Below are positions 12,250 through 25,055 of a stretch of DNA of 64,000 nucleotides, piece by piece. Each line of letters starts with the position of its first letter. Positions within the stretch are counted from its first letter, which is position 1. The notes below the pieces were generated by a model that saw nothing but the letters and a program-made list of their open reading frames with translations, was not told the DNA's origin and made no database searches. Source of the DNA: Pseudoips prasinana. Its lineage: Eukaryota; Arthropoda; Insecta; Lepidoptera; Nolidae. The DNA lies in NCBI GenBank assembly GCA_951640165.1, contig OX621234.1, positions 24,928,549-24,992,548 on the forward strand, read 5' to 3'. The position numbers were made by a program, and so were the translations under genes.

Positions 12250-12459
12250 TAAATTACACTAGATAGTAGTTGCGTTTCATAGTCACGCAGTTCAAACGCG
12301 CCGCGCGCCGTCGTCGGCCAGAGCTGCTCGAGCTCCTCTACTGGCAGCTAGCATTTCAGAGTGACGCGTCTCGCACGCGCCGTTGCGTACACTTAAAATG
12401 GCTGTTGAGACGCGCTGACCTCCGGCGCGTGCTGCGCGCGTCACTTGAAATCAGCCTTA
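12214..12459. mobile_element. GC-rich TIR element (MITE), 246 bp
   Basis: Ends are taaggctgatttca (12214-12227) and its exact inverse tgaaatcagcctta (12446-12459). The inside is strikingly G+C-rich (acgcgccgcgcgccgtcgtc, ggcgcgtgctgcgcgcgtca) in an A+T-rich locus. A truncated left end of the same element occurs in the first unit of the 265-bp duplication (from about 11950). No coding capacity; the open frame across it is incidental. Confidence 0.75.
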
Positions 12460-13284
12460 GATTACAGTTTGTTTGGTGGTAAATGGTAAATTCTCAAGAT
12501 ATTTAGTTTTTCTATAGAGTACTGTAGTTGAATCTAGTTCTGGAATAAACGATGTTCTTTAAAATATATTCAAATATGTCATAACTTTTCGACATGTTAG
12601 TTCTCGTAGTTTTGACTGTTGTTACAGACTGTTGTTAGCGCCTTTGAGCTTCTTCCAACGGCAGTGCTATACGAAATATGTTTCGTCTAATTCTTATCAC
12701 CACCACTTGAAAAGTTTTGGGGACCTGGTAGAAGTAGAAGAGGTCTAATGTCTCGAGAGCAAAATTTTAAGGAAATTAACTTAGTCTTGTCATGTCGTTA
12801 GGACAGTTTTGTATCAGTTCTTATACCTATGTAATAGGTATTAGATTTTCCAGTTGACGTGAATACCATATTAATATGTAGTTTAATTTTGTAGATATTA
12901 TTGTTATAGGCGAAAGGCCCGTTGGGTATCCATTAGTACCTGATATCGCATTAATGATTTATTTGCCATTACTGGTTAATCCCAACGACGAAAGACCAAC
13001 TTCATATTGTTAGGTAAGGACCTAAACGAAAGCTAAGTTTTAAGTGAAAAGTTTTGTTTTAGTAATTCTATACAACCATTACCTACCTGCGTAATTTGTT
13101 TGTTAGGATATATATGATAAAATAACATGGGATGACATTTATGTAGTCTATCTTTATAAAAAGTTGGTTAAACTATTCATGCATTCATAAAATTGTTCGC
13201 AAAACACTAACACATCACGCTATCTAATATTAGCACACTATATATAAACTGTCGGTGTACACATTACGGGATCGGTCATTTTAT

Positions 13285-13705
13285 TTGTATGATTTATAGG
13301 ATTTCGTGCCCAAATGGTAAAACGGGACCCTATTACTAAGATTCCGCTGTCTGTCTGTCAGTCTGCCTGTCACCGTGCTGTATTTCATGAACCGTGATAG
13401 TTTGACAGTTATAATTTTCACAGGTGATGTCGTATATCTGTTGCCGGTATAACAACGAATACAAAAGAAAACAGGATAAAATAAATATTTAACGGGGCTC
13501 CCATACAAGAAACGTGATATTTTTTCTCGATATTGTTAACGGCAACATACATATATTCGTTTTAAAAATAAATGATTAAATTAAAATAAACCTAATATTA
13601 AAAGGGTGTTCCCATATAACAGACGTGATTTTTAAGCCCTTTTTTATAGATAATGGAACGGAAACCTTTGTGCGCGAGTCCGTCTCGCACTTGGCCAGTT
13701 TTTAT
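13285..13705 (+). repeat. Interspersed repeat, family C
   Basis: From aggatttcgtgcccaaatgg through ctgtctgtctgtcagtctgc to gagtccgtctcgcacttggc. The second half (gtgttcccatataacagacg) repeats the theme of the first (ggctcccatacaagaaacgt) at a distance of about 115 bp. Other relics: 58265-58510 (gcgagtccgtctcgcacacg) and 48282-48440. Confidence 0.55.
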
Positions 13706-15874
13706 AGATCTATTAAACACCCTAAATTGTTCTCCTTCCTATTGTCATTTCAATACTTGTGCTTCTTGTTGAGTTTTTAGCTTTTGTAGTGTAGAAATGT
13801 AATATCCGATTATTACTTCGAAATTAATTAACATTGTTGTCTTATAATTATTATTTGATTGGGTATTACTAATGTACTGTCCAGCACTAAAATTACTTGG
13901 AAATACATACGCCGGCTACAATAACATAATTATTGTGTATTTACTACGTATTTCCATTTATATAATGTTACCAGATCCGACGACTAATTAATTGACGCTC
14001 ATATGTTTGCAGCTGAAATGCATGAAATGTTGTGGCGATTATAATGGGAAATAACCGTAATTAATAATAAAACGTTGTTGATCCGTGCTGAATTTAAACG
14101 TACATTACTGTCAAAGCAAGAATTGGTGTACTTTCTGAGAGATTTTGTTTGAATTCGTCTGCGAGGTGTGATCAAATCAAGTGCTTGTTTTCCATATTAT
14201 GAAGCTTATAATACTTAACGTATTGAAGTTTCAATACGGTTTCTTGGATTCTAATGAATATTCTTTCCTTGAATTATGCAAAAAATAATATATAATCCCA
14301 ATACACAAGATAGGCTTGCGCTGACATGTTGAAAATTACAGGCCTATATCTAAGCTAAAGTATTAAAAAATATTTATATTCCACTTTATGCTTACCTTAA
14401 TAATTATTTGAAAGGCATACTACACGGATTGTTTTTAACTCGTTCGACAACATTTCTAACCTTCTTATATTTAACGAGTTTATAGCAAAAGCTATGAGTA
14501 AAGAAAAGTAAGTCGATGCTATTTACACAGTTAATGTTAAGATAGAATTCTACATCAACTGCTAATTAAAAATATTGAACTCTGGCATAAGATGCGACTT
14601 GTTGAGGTGATTTTCATCTTACATTGCCACCGAACGCAAGCAATCGATAATGAATTATGTGTCTAGCGGAGTCCCTCAAACTCTCTATTGGTTCCATTAT
14701 TGTTTTTAATATTTGTAAATGATAATCGCAGACGACATGAAAATTTATACAGTGATCTCAATTACATGTAGATGTTGTCAGTCTACAATGGGATTTCACC
14801 CGATTGACGGATTACTGCAGATGAAACGAGTTGGATTTAAATCCCTCCAAATGTAACGAACATCTACTTATTGTAGAAAAACAAACATTATCGCTTCTGA
14901 ATATAACCTAAACGGCTACAAGCTCTCGTGATTTCCCACTGTGCGTGATCTAAGTTACTCAACCAAGAACATATTGATCATATTAGAAAATACATGAATA
15001 ACCTTAGAGTTGTTGATGCGAATGTTATTCTATTTTTAAGATGCCAAGACATTTTTCATATTATACTGCACTTTCTTACGTAGCACATTAGAGAACGCGT
15101 GTCAAGTTTGGAATTCACGTGACGATAAATATATATTCCGTATGAAAAATATTCAAAGAATTAAATTCAAATATCTTTGTTTATTTTTGAATACAAAATT
15201 AAATCAGATGATTATACTCAGCTATGTGCCAAATTTCACTACCGTCCGCCAGTATGCGTCACGAAATTAGTGACATCACGTATCCGATGAACATACATAT
15301 CGACGGTACAATTTACTGTTCTAATTTCCTTCCAAATATCTACTTCAACGTTCCCACGATACTAGTAAGACACCATAATCCCATTCATCTTCCTTTAATA
15401 TCTACTAAGTATTGCGTTCCTGTGGCGGGTGAGTAATTCTTTAAACATAGAAAGGAAGCAGGTAATTCAATTTTAAGCTATTTAATAAAAAACACCATAA
15501 ACAGTAATTCAGCAGCTCAGTCAAGTCATTTTCTCGAAATTTTGTAGATATTATTGTATACACAGTTTTATTTTAATTTTGCTATATTTCATTAGCATAC
15601 TTAATAATTTTTTGGTCCTTATACGTTTCACATGTTATTTATACCCGAATTTATATTTGTGGTGGCATTTAAATGGGTAACTGTTAATTACAACTAATAT
15701 TTTAAATCAGTTATTGTTAGCTGTTCGTCTTCCTAATGATGTACAAATAAAAGTAATATAGAATTCTGTGTCTAACAATTGAGTTTTAACGGGACATTTC
15801 CAAGTCCCGACAATTTAAATAATTATAGTAAAATGTTTATTTCTCCTCACAAAAAGATCTTACATTAATAGGTA

Positions 15875-16009
15875 CAGACGCCAGCACATCAAGCCACTCC
15901 AATCTGCCAAATTTTCCCAACTGAAAGTAAACCTTATGCTCTTGTAATAAAGTTGAAAATCTATAAAATAAATTTGACAGAATGGAGTAGCTGGATGTCC
16001 TGGTGTCTG
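15875..16009 (+). mobile_element. Palindromic MITE, family P, copy 3
   Basis: Starts cagacgccagcacatcaagc and ends ggatgtcctggtgtctg between TA dinucleotides; full-length at 135 bp with slightly diverged right arm. Confidence 0.8.
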
Positions 16010-16794
16010 TACATTAAATTTAAGTAACATGTCTATATCAATCTGAATTTTTGAGAAGCTGGTGTCTGAAGTAGGTTAACTAGAATGCTGTATTACAGAT
16101 CACCAAGCCTACACCCCTAGGTTTTAGGATTATAGTTTAAATTTCATTTCAATAATTAAACCTAAACATAATCTCCTTGACAATAACTTAATACAAGATA
16201 GCTTAGTATCACTACTATTATAAAATAAATTGTATAAATGTTTTAACATTACTTGTACCTAAATATCTGTAATAAGTAACTAGAAATAATAACTGTATTA
16301 CTACAAACATGTTCTGACTATTTACAAGCGCTTTTTTAAAGTCTACGTGAATTAAAACCTTTTTTATTTTTATTTTATAATATTAAATTAAGTGCACCAT
16401 GTTGAGAACAAACATTGAAAGTGAAAAGTGAATACGTATTATGTAGTAAATTTATGCGCGCGTAATCCATACGTAAACTAAACACTTTAAACGTACAAAC
16501 AATATCGTATTTACGCACAAAAGCAAAAGGCTATTGTGTGTAAATACGAAATATTATCCGCATTTTTAGTAAACAGAGATAGTTCAAGACCGGTCGTTTC
16601 TGCTGCTTTATATGAAGGAGGACACGGGCAGTTATTAATTCTAATGCCCATTATATTATGTATGTGCATGTACAATCTCCTTTGACCTATAAGTTAGATT
16701 TATTTTATAAGCTTCAGTTGCTGAGGGTGCGATAATATTTTCATAAGTAAAGCTGATTGCTTAACTAGGCTATGTATTATGTAATTATTATAGG

Positions 16795-17018
16795 CTCTGC
16801 CTAGTTTGGGATCAAACTAGGCATGTACATGACAACCAGAAAACTCATAAACATACTTATATGTTTCTAAATACATAACTATTATACATAAATTATACCC
16901 AGACACATAACAAATAATCGTGTTGATCACACAAAGAATTGTCCCGGGTGAGAATCGAACCCACGACCTCAGGCTTGGCAGTCAGAGGCACTAACCACTA
17001 GACAAACAGGCCCGTCGA
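16795..17018 (-). mobile_element. tRNA-derived SINE, family S3
   Basis: On the - strand: gggcctgtttgtctagtggt, B-box gtgggttcgattctcacccg, then a body with gtgtctgggtataatttatg and cctagtttgatcccaaacta near its 3' end. Confidence 0.75.
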
Positions 17019-17267
17019 TAAATTTTTGAGAATCTCATAAAAACTGGCAGAAAGATTTCAGATAATCCGAAATCGGCTGCAACTTTTATTGATAACCACT
17101 AAAGCATCTCTAAATATAATAAATAGACACTACGAAAACTCTAATATTACGAAATTCAGACAAATTCATTAAATCTGGTCGCGAATATGCTTAAAGAGGA
17201 AAGGCTAATGGTGGATCCCATAGAATCGTCGATCGGCGTACCACAGGGAATAAGAAATACTTGCTTG

Positions 17268-17530
17268 CTTGCTTATCGTTTGGGTAGTGGTAACCCTAGT
17301 GTCAGAGTTGCTCAAGCTGCCCAGTAGGCCTCTGACATGGCTTAACGACTGTTGTCTAATGACTACAACCGGGACCGACAGCTTAACGTACCCTCCGAAG
17401 CACGGAGACGCTCAGAAATTAAACCACTTTGGCGGTCACCCATCTATGGACTGACCGCGAGCCTAGTTGCTTTACCTCGCCGATCGCGTACGTACCGGTG
17501 AGAGCATCTTTCTATGAGCTTGCTATGAGC
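17268..17530 (+). repeat. Interspersed repeat, family G
   Basis: Contains gacatggcttaacgactgtt, cttaacgtaccctccgaagc, acggagacgctcagaaatta, tacctcgccgatcgcgtacg. Related fragments lie at 26875-26960 (gtggcttaacgactattgtc) and 56345-56500 (cctcgccgatcgcttacgga). Origin unknown. Confidence 0.55.
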
Positions 17531-17976
17531 TCCTAAGAAATACTTATGTATGCTGATGGCGCCGTAGCGATTGTGATAACTTTCGAAGTGATTTGCAAAA
17601 ATTAGCAGTGACAAATCTGTTACCATTTCAAGTAGATTGGGGCCCAAAGTGAGATAAGCATATTGACAACATATTTACAACGATAACTAATAATAATAAT
17701 AATATAATAATGTTATGCCCAAGCCGATAGCAGGCGCATGTTACTAGCCTCAAAGCACGCACTGCTTCAATACGGTACAGAAGTACAGGACGCGAGCTGC
17801 TGACTGGGAGCGTTCATTCCGTATTCAACAACTAACATGGGCAAGATCACCCCCGCTACGCCTTTTTAAAAGTTAAACTTGCGACCCTTTTCTCTTTGTC
17901 TATTGAAATTATGAATGTTGCGTCATTAGCAAGATCCAATCTAGTAAATTACACCACACATATTGAAATGCACTTA

Positions 17977-18269
17977 TGGTCACCGTAGCCTAGTTGGTAG
18001 TGCTCCTGCCTACGAAGCTGGTGGTCCTGGGTTCGAATCCCGGTAAGTGCAAATATTTGTGTGATGAGCACGAATATTTGTTTCTGAGTCATGGATGTTT
18101 TCTATGTATATAAGTATTTATCCATCTATATAAGTATGTATATCGTCGCCTGGTACCCTAGTACAAGCTTTGCTTAGTTTGGGGCTAGGATGATCTGTGT
18201 GACATTGTCCCTACATATATTATTATATTATATATATATTATTAGAAATACCCAAAAGCTCACATCGTA
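17977..18269 (+). mobile_element. tRNA-derived SINE, family S1, copy 1
   Basis: The head gtcaccgtagcctagttggt, followed by the B-box gggttcgaatcccgg, is nearly identical to the copy at 55.5 kb over about 230 bp. Flanking copies of aaatgcactta (17966-17976 and 18270-18280) are a likely target duplication. The tail is A+T-rich. Confidence 0.82.
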
Positions 18270-18479
18270 AAATGCACTTAGTGAAGTGTTTTTCTTGTGC
18301 AGAAGTAATTTCTGTAAGCTGATACATGCAATGGGACCGACGCCGCCACGGTATATATATATATATATACATTATGAATAATGTGACCGCAGCTCGAACT
18401 TGTCATGTTGTAAGTATCTTCAAAGCGTTGCACAAACGTTTAGCTATGACGAATTTTTACTTGTCAATAAATATTACCT

Positions 18480-18740
18480 ACCGAAGCTTTTGCTGTGTGG
18501 TGTCGGCGGCGAATATCAGAATATCATCACCCCATCACACGCCGTGGGGATCGTAGAAGTCGACCCGAGGGAATATCTATCATAGGACGGGCAGCAGCTT
18601 ACCATAGGCTGAGTACTATGACTATCATACTGCGACGCCAACCGCTCTTCTAAGCGGTCCGATTATTGCAAAATGACCCTTGGGGACGGCTTTTGTCCAG
18701 CAGTGGACTTTTTTCCGCCTGTTATGATGAAATTTTACAA
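18480..18740 (+). repeat. Repeat family D
   Basis: gccgtggggatcgtagaagt, gagggaatatctatcatagg, tgcgacgccaaccgctcttc and the end ttgtccagcagtggactttt, followed by a partial tatgatgaaa tail. Confidence 0.7.
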
Positions 18741-18784
18741 ACACAAATATAACCGACTTTTTACATAGGGTTAATTACGATTGT

Positions 18785-18955
18785 AGTTTCCGGTCGTGTC
18801 GTTAGTCGTCCCATCGGATCATGAGAGTGATGGAATAGAAAGTGCCCCTGTGTTTGCGCCTACACTTGTGCACTATAATATGTCCTGCGCAATTGGCTAA
18901 TCTCTATTGAGAATGGCTGCCGTGGCCGAAATTCGGCCGGGAAGACATCATCATC
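18785..18955 (+). mobile_element. SINE family S5, 5'-truncated
   Basis: Carries gatcatgagagtgatggaat, gcccctgtgtttgcgcctac and the 3' end gctgccgtggccgaaattcg; the tRNA head is missing. Confidence 0.65.
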
Positions 18956-19787
18956 AGTTACGATTGAAATTTATAATTAAGTATATGTTAAATGACACAT
19001 ATGATTACTAAATCTACCTACCTAATAGTATATTAAATTTCCAAATTCACGTCAAAATCTTGATTTCTTAATAAAGGCAGAAAGTTCAGAAACTTTGTTA
19101 TGTAACAGGCACTTAAATTGCTTGTTTTATTTTTGTTGAGTGTTGTTCAGTGAGTGATGTAATCTTTCTTTTTTTCTTTCTTATTTCTTACAAAAAGATT
19201 ACGCCCAATGGTACAAGTCTCCCTATATATACATATTTACGAACGGAAAACAAACCCAGTCAGACCAATTAACCTTTTGCCCACCAAAGGAAAAACACAT
19301 CGCTATACCCCAAGACAGTAACTAATTGAGTGCAAATTGTTATAAAAAAATAAAGATTCCAAGATATATAGTGCATTTATTTCGTGTTATGGTATCCAAT
19401 GATTTGTCATGTTGTCGGCAAACAGCGTAAATTTTCGTTTTTCACATATTTGTGACAAAAGGCGTCCAAAAGTTTAATTAGACTTTAGTAAGACACTGCG
19501 CAGAGATCGTCTATGTTGATGTAATACCGTGATAATTCCTTTAATTATTGCGCCATACGAGTAGCAACAGATGGGCACTTAAGTGGAACTCACAAATTCG
19601 TGTAAATTTCCTTATTGTCTACGGCTTGGCTTTCAACAACCTACCTTGAAACATAGTACAATAACGTCTTAGGTGTACCTACAACTAACATGCGCAGGTG
19701 GCCGCTATCTTAAAAGGCTAAAATACTTACTATGTATAAACATAGTAAGTATAAACACTTACTGCGTATATATTACATATCTTAACC
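18956..19787. other. No gene seen; 5' flank of the RTE target site
   Basis: A+T-rich, ends at the RTE target duplication. A small inverted repeat (tacttactatgtataaacat, 19724-19755) is present. Confidence 0.5.
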
Positions 19788-19801
19788 GTTGAGCCAATAT
19801 A

Positions 19802-22786
19802 ATAAATAAATAAAATAAAATAGCCTTTTATTCAGATCTCTTAGTACAATGAATTTTTAAACGTATGTAAAGGACTAAGCATTAAAATCTTAAACTTAAT
19901 ATATATGAATAAATTTAAACTAAGATTTGTTGCTTGGTTATCTTTCCTAGATCTGTTTGCCAATCGGCAAAGGCCTCCTCCAACCTTTTCCATTCCTTTC
20001 TTTCTTGAGCCACTCTGTTCCATGTGACTCCTGCCACTTGTCTAATATCATCGTCCCACCTTTTCTGTGGTCGGCCTCTTTTCCTTTTGCTTTCCCTTGG
20101 ATACCACCATGTCACCCTTTTGCTCCATTTGTCGTGTCCTCTTACAACGTGACCAGCCCATCGCCATTTGAGTCTTTTGATTTTGCTTATTACATCGCTA
20201 GTTTTTGTTTTGTTTCTAATGACGATTTTTTTTACTCTATCGGACTTTTTAATGTTTAGCATACTCCTTTCCATTGCATACTGGCAAGTTGCTAGTTTGT
20301 CTGAGGTGACCTGATTTAAGAACCATGACTGACACCCGTACGTAAGGACAGGTAGAATGCAGGTGTTAAAAAGTTTGCTTTTTAGGTTTGTATGGAGCTC
20401 TTTATCTTTCATGGCCTCTCTTAGACTCCAGTATCTCTTCCAGCCATTTGTAATTCTTCTGTCCACTTCCTTCAGCATAGGATCTTTTTGAGTTATGAGC
20501 TGCCCTAGATATACGTACTCGTCTGTATAGTTGATTTCTGTGGTTCCTAGATCTATAGTATGTTTGTACCCGTTTGTCATCACCCTAGTTTTATCGGGAT
20601 TCATTACCAGCCCTACCTTCTCACTTTCTTTCGCAAGTTCCTTTATCATTCTGGTTAAGTCTTCTGTTGTTTTTGCTAATAACACTATGTCATCAGCAAA
20701 TCTTAAGTGTGATAGCAATTGACCGTCTATATTAATTCCGAGATGTTCCCAATTGAGTCTTCGGAAGACTGATTCTAATACTGCAGAGAATAATTTCGGA
20801 GATAGAGGGTCTCCCTGCCTTACGCCTTTTTCCACTCTGAAAGGAGTACTTTTCTTTTCTAGTTGGATTCTTGCTCTGCTGCAGCTATATATATTTCTTA
20901 TTAATCGAATATATTTAAGCTCAATTCCTTGTTCTAGTAACGCCTCCCATATTTTGTCATGATGTAGAGAATCGAATGCTTTACTATAATCAATGAATGC
21001 GATGTAGTATGTGAGTTGGTAGGCGTTGTATTTCTCCAGAATTTGACGCACTACGTGAATGTGGTCGATCACTGAGTAGTCTTTGCGGAATCCTGCTTGC
21101 TCTATAGGTTGGTTTTCGTCTAGGGTTCTTTCTATCCGTTTTAAGATGATCTTAGCAAAAATCTTATATACATTGGACATAAGACTTATAGGGCGATAAT
21201 TTCCTATGTCATATTTATCACCTTTCTTATACAAAAGGATGATGAGAGACTCGGTCCATTGCTGGGGGATGGTTTCAGTATTCATGATTTCATTGAATAT
21301 ATCTGTGAGGACAGGTAGCAGTATCTCTTTGCTGCTTCTTATGACTTCATTGCTTATGCCGTCAGGCCCGGGTGCTTTCTCACTCTTTTGGGTATCGATA
21401 GCCTTGCTGACTTCAGCTTGGAGAATGCTGGGGGTGATCGAGGTTTCCTCTAGACTGATTTCAGCTTGCGTAGTGTTATTTCGATAAAGATTTTTGTAGT
21501 ATGACGTAGCTGTTTTTAATATGTCAATTCTGTTATTCTCGAATTTTCCTCGGTTGTCCTTTATTTTTACGATCCAGTTCTTCGTGCTGGTCAATTCTTT
21601 GAGTGCTTTTTTAGTTCCACCGGTTTTCCGTATGTAATTTTCAATCGTTCGCATCCTTTGTTGTTTTCTATCCTTTCTGATACTTTCCTTGATATCTTTG
21701 CTGATTTTGGCTAATTTCTGTCTTCTGTTTTGTGTACTTCTTTCGTTAGTAAGGTGATTTCTTTCTTCTAGGAGTTTTATAGTGGCTGTTGATAGTTTTT
21801 CTTTTGCATCAATTTTCTTATCTGCTATGAGTTTAGTTTGGGTTCTGATAATATTCTCTAGATACTTGTATTTATCTTGGGTTTCTAGTTCCGTAGTGTT
21901 CTCTTTGAAGTCTCTAAGTTCAGCTCTTAGGGCTGTTGATATTTGCTCTAATTGCTGTTCATCGAGTTTTATGTGTCCTGAGTCTTGTCTCGGTCTAGTC
22001 TTCTTTGGTTGTTTTATTTTGAGCTCAGTTCTAAGTAGCCTATGGTTGGTGTTGAAGTTAAATCTTTTAATGACGGTAAAGTTTGTGAAGTACCTGTTTC
22101 TGTTGGTCATAATAAAATCAATTTCATTTTTTGTTTTCATCCGGCGAGATCCAGTTCCACATGCTCTTTCGGTTCTTCTTGAAAATAGTATTTAAGATTG
22201 TTAATTTGTTTTCTAGCGCGAAGTTTGTAATTTTTTCCCCATTTCTGCTTCTGGTCTTGTTACTGTATGAAAATTGTCCTAGTATTGCGTTTTCTCCTGG
22301 GCGTCTTGTTCCAATTTGACCATTGAAGTCGCCCATGACTATAAGGTTTTTGTGGGTATGCTCTTGAATGGCTTCGTTTAAATTATGGTAGAAGTTATTT
22401 ATCGTTTCCAAATTTGATTGCTCTGTAGGTGAATATACCTGTACTATAGACCATGGCTTTTTATATCCTGGTAGTTTCAGATTCATAATCGCTATGCGTT
22501 CTGAGATTCCTATGAATTATATAATATATAATAAATCCCACCCCATATTGGCCTTGAGTCTCCCCTATTTGATATAGTAAATAGTCTGGGTGACAAGTAA
22601 TACTTTCACCCATTCTTCTCACTTCGCTCAAACCAATTATGTCCCATTTGATAGACTTTAGTGCATATGTCAGTTCCGTAAGGTTTTCTTCTTTTCCCAA
22701 GGTGAGTACATTGAGGGATGCTATGTAAAGTACTGGTTTTCGGTGATTGTTGTCATTAGATGTTGAAGGGTTGTGGTCGCTTTCCA
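19802..22786 (-). mobile_element. RTE-clade non-LTR retrotransposon with 14-bp target-site duplication
   Basis: The insertion lies exactly between two copies of gttgagccaatata (19788-19801 and 22787-22800). The 5' end is at 22786, inside the start of the endonuclease, so the copy is slightly 5'-truncated. The 3' end is an A+T-rich tail reading ggctattttattttatttat on the - strand. The single ORF carried an apurinic-type endonuclease followed by reverse transcriptase, with no gag ORF, as expected of the RTE clade. The clean duplication suggests a fairly recent insertion. Confidence 0.92.
19915..22786 (-). pseudogene. RTE endonuclease/reverse transcriptase ORF, two frame breaks
   Basis: The endonuclease part shows IASLNVLTLGKEENL, DIIGLSEVRRMGE, VQVYSPTEQ and NLIVMGDFNGQIG. 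The RT part shows LLYKKGDKYDIGNYRPISLM, FIDYSKAFDSLHH, GVRQGDPLSPKLF and LRFADDIVLLAK, so the polymerase motif FADD is intact. A C-terminal part with KRLKWRWAGHVVRG and RGRPQKRWDDDIRQVAGVTW ends KITKQQILV at 19915. Breaks: an internal deletion with frame change near 22515 (after GVGFIIYYIIHRN) and a one-base shift near 22137 (ISPDE then KTKNEIDFIM). The usual Ser-Asp-His at the end of the endonuclease is TNH (near 22045), so a catalytic Asp is lost. The 741-codon RT frame (22140-19915) is still fully open. Confidence 0.92.
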
Positions 22787-23060
22787 GTTGAGCCAATATA
22801 CCTGCATACAAACAAAATGGTTACATCTAAACTAATTAAAAAAATATAAAATAACTTTAGCTATATTATAGCATTAGAGGTTTACCACAAGAATAGGGAA
22901 CTAATGTATGTAAATATTTATTCCATGTATTTCTTGACTATATTTAGAATCACTGAAACACATTGTTCGTATTTCTATCGAAACCTTAAATATTTTCTTA
23001 TTTTATTGCCATCGTGTTAATATTTTCATGAAATTGTTGAAATATGGTTAAGACGTAGTA

Positions 23061-23183
23061 CAGACTATCTATCCTAAACTGACAAATTTCTTTTATAGAT
23101 TTTAACATTATCACATAAGCACAAGGTTCACTTTCAGTTGGGGAAATTTGACAGATTGGGTTAGCCTGATGTGCTGGCGTCTG
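23061..23183 (-). mobile_element. Palindromic MITE, family P, copy 4 (left arm damaged)
   Basis: The right arm gatgtgctggcgtctg is intact, while the left arm is shortened and diverged (cagactatctatcctaaact). A SINE follows within about 10 bp. Confidence 0.7.
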
Positions 23184-23194
23184 TAAATAAACAT

Positions 23195-23400
23195 AAGCTG
23201 ACCATTTGGTCTAAGCCAGAGGTCGTGGGTTCGATCCCCGATGGTTCGGTTATTTGTTCTGTGTCTGAGTGTAATTTATCTATATTATGTGCGTATTTAG
23301 AAATATATAAGTATGTTTATCAGTTGTCTGATTGCCATAGTACATACTCTGCCTAGTTTGGGACTAGATGGCAGTGTTTTAGACGTCCTACAATATTTTT
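23195..23400 (+). mobile_element. tRNA-derived SINE, family S3
   Basis: B-box gtgggttcgatccccgatgg, body gtgtctgagtgtaatttatc, 3' part ctgcctagtttgggactaga. The A-box half is poor (gaccatttggtctaagccag). Confidence 0.72.
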
Positions 23401-25055
23401 ATATTAAAGCAAAAATATAAATATATCTAAATTCGTAAAAGCATTATTTTAATTAGTATAATATTTTTACGCGCATACCTGCACAGTAGTTGCCATCAAA
23501 AACACGCGCATATATACGTAATTATTTTACCCCATTAAATTTCTGTTAAAAGTTCCTAATCCGATTTGTGTTTTACTTTTCGTGTATTACACTAATTATT
23601 CCTACGTTTGTAAACCGATTTTTATTTTTAATATCAAATGGGACTTCCATGTAATTTAGTTGAGTTTATTTACAATGTTCGGATTCAGAAGGAAATTAAC
23701 AGTACTTAAAGGACTCACGCCGTTGAAATTATACGATTTTATAATAATAAGGTATTACATCAATTAATTATATAGTTGGTGCCAACAATAATAAGAATAC
23801 GAATGTCTGTAATTATTAGCACCAATTTTAAGTAAGGACATTCCAGCTTACAGGTTTCAGTAAGTATGTATAAGATAAAGTAGTATATGTAATGTAATTT
23901 ACCATGATTTCCATAGAATTATCTGCTTAATTGGAGATCAGATTGCCGTGTGTGAATAATGTCCCTGGATATTATTATTATCGTATTTATGCCCGGATTA
24001 TATGCAATAATAACTTTACTAACTTTAGTGTAATCCATTTCTTACTAACATAGTTCTTATGGAAAGGACGCTCCATAACTAAATTAACACAAGCAATTAT
24101 ACGTATTGCGAGTATAAGTTGCTTTAGCAGTCTTTAAGTTATATTGTATGATGACCTGTTCTTTTCATACGGGCTATATTAGAGAGAGAGTTTACTGGAA
24201 ATTCAGAATCGCGAACACTGTTTACTGACGGAACCGGGGAATGGGGAAGCATCAGCAATGCGTGAGTGGTGCAAGATGTAACCGCTTACCAAGTGGACCA
24301 TGCCTGTGTTTGCCCTCTTATGATTATTATAAAACGAGCGTTCGTGAATTCATAGGAAAGTCCTTTAGCAAGATATAGCCCCGCTGACACAACTCACGTC
24401 ACCTGGGCCTACTTAAAAATTGTAATCACAAACGTGAGGAGTTCATTCACACGTATTCGCTAGATAACAGCACAGCTGTTTTGCCATACTTTCGCAACTA
24501 CCAAGCGCCTTTCAATGCGTGAACTCCGTGACTATTGATAAACATAGAGATAATACTCGTAACTAGGTAGTTATGACTCTTGGATGGCAAAATGAAACAA
24601 TAGGTGAGCTATGTCTTCTTTTGACTTGGAATATTTGTCCAAATCAGGCATGCTACGCACACAAGACAAAATAGACCGAGTCTAAATATCAAGGAACGGG
24701 AAAGGCCGCGCCGAATATGTGTGAAAGATCTATTGTTAAGTCTTTGTACGAGAAATACAAATGTTAGTAGCTTGCGCAATGCTATGTCGCTACTGTACCC
24801 TGCTCATTGGCATGCGAAGCATTTCACAAACATGCTCATTGAATTCTTTCCACGCTGAGATTTGAGTTAAAGATTGTGCAAATTACAGCACCTGGATGAC
24901 CAAAGTTTGCAATTTGCTCATAATTTACGAAAAAAACTTTCGCCAAACATTAGGTTTAGCTAAAAATATTAATAAAACCAATATACATACTCCAGAACGT
25001 TGAAATTTCGACACGAAAAGACCACATGGCACTCCCGCCCAATTAATGACAATTA

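Larger units (their letters stand above)
12460..16794. other. No gene seen (apart from repeats listed)
   Basis: Besides family C (13285) and MITE P (15875), only A+T-rich sequence. The 70-codon frame at 15224-15436 has no recognisable motif. Confidence 0.55.

Noticed and set aside
12270..12482. Arg/Leu-rich 70-codon frame
   Set aside because: Created by the GC-rich interior of the TIR element; spans its right end.
17977..18050. tRNA-like head with A and B boxes
   Set aside because: Continues into a SINE body shared with 55546-55814; not a free tRNA gene.
20531..22319. Several + strand frames opposite the RTE
   Set aside because: Mirror frames of the RTE reverse transcriptase and endonuclease.
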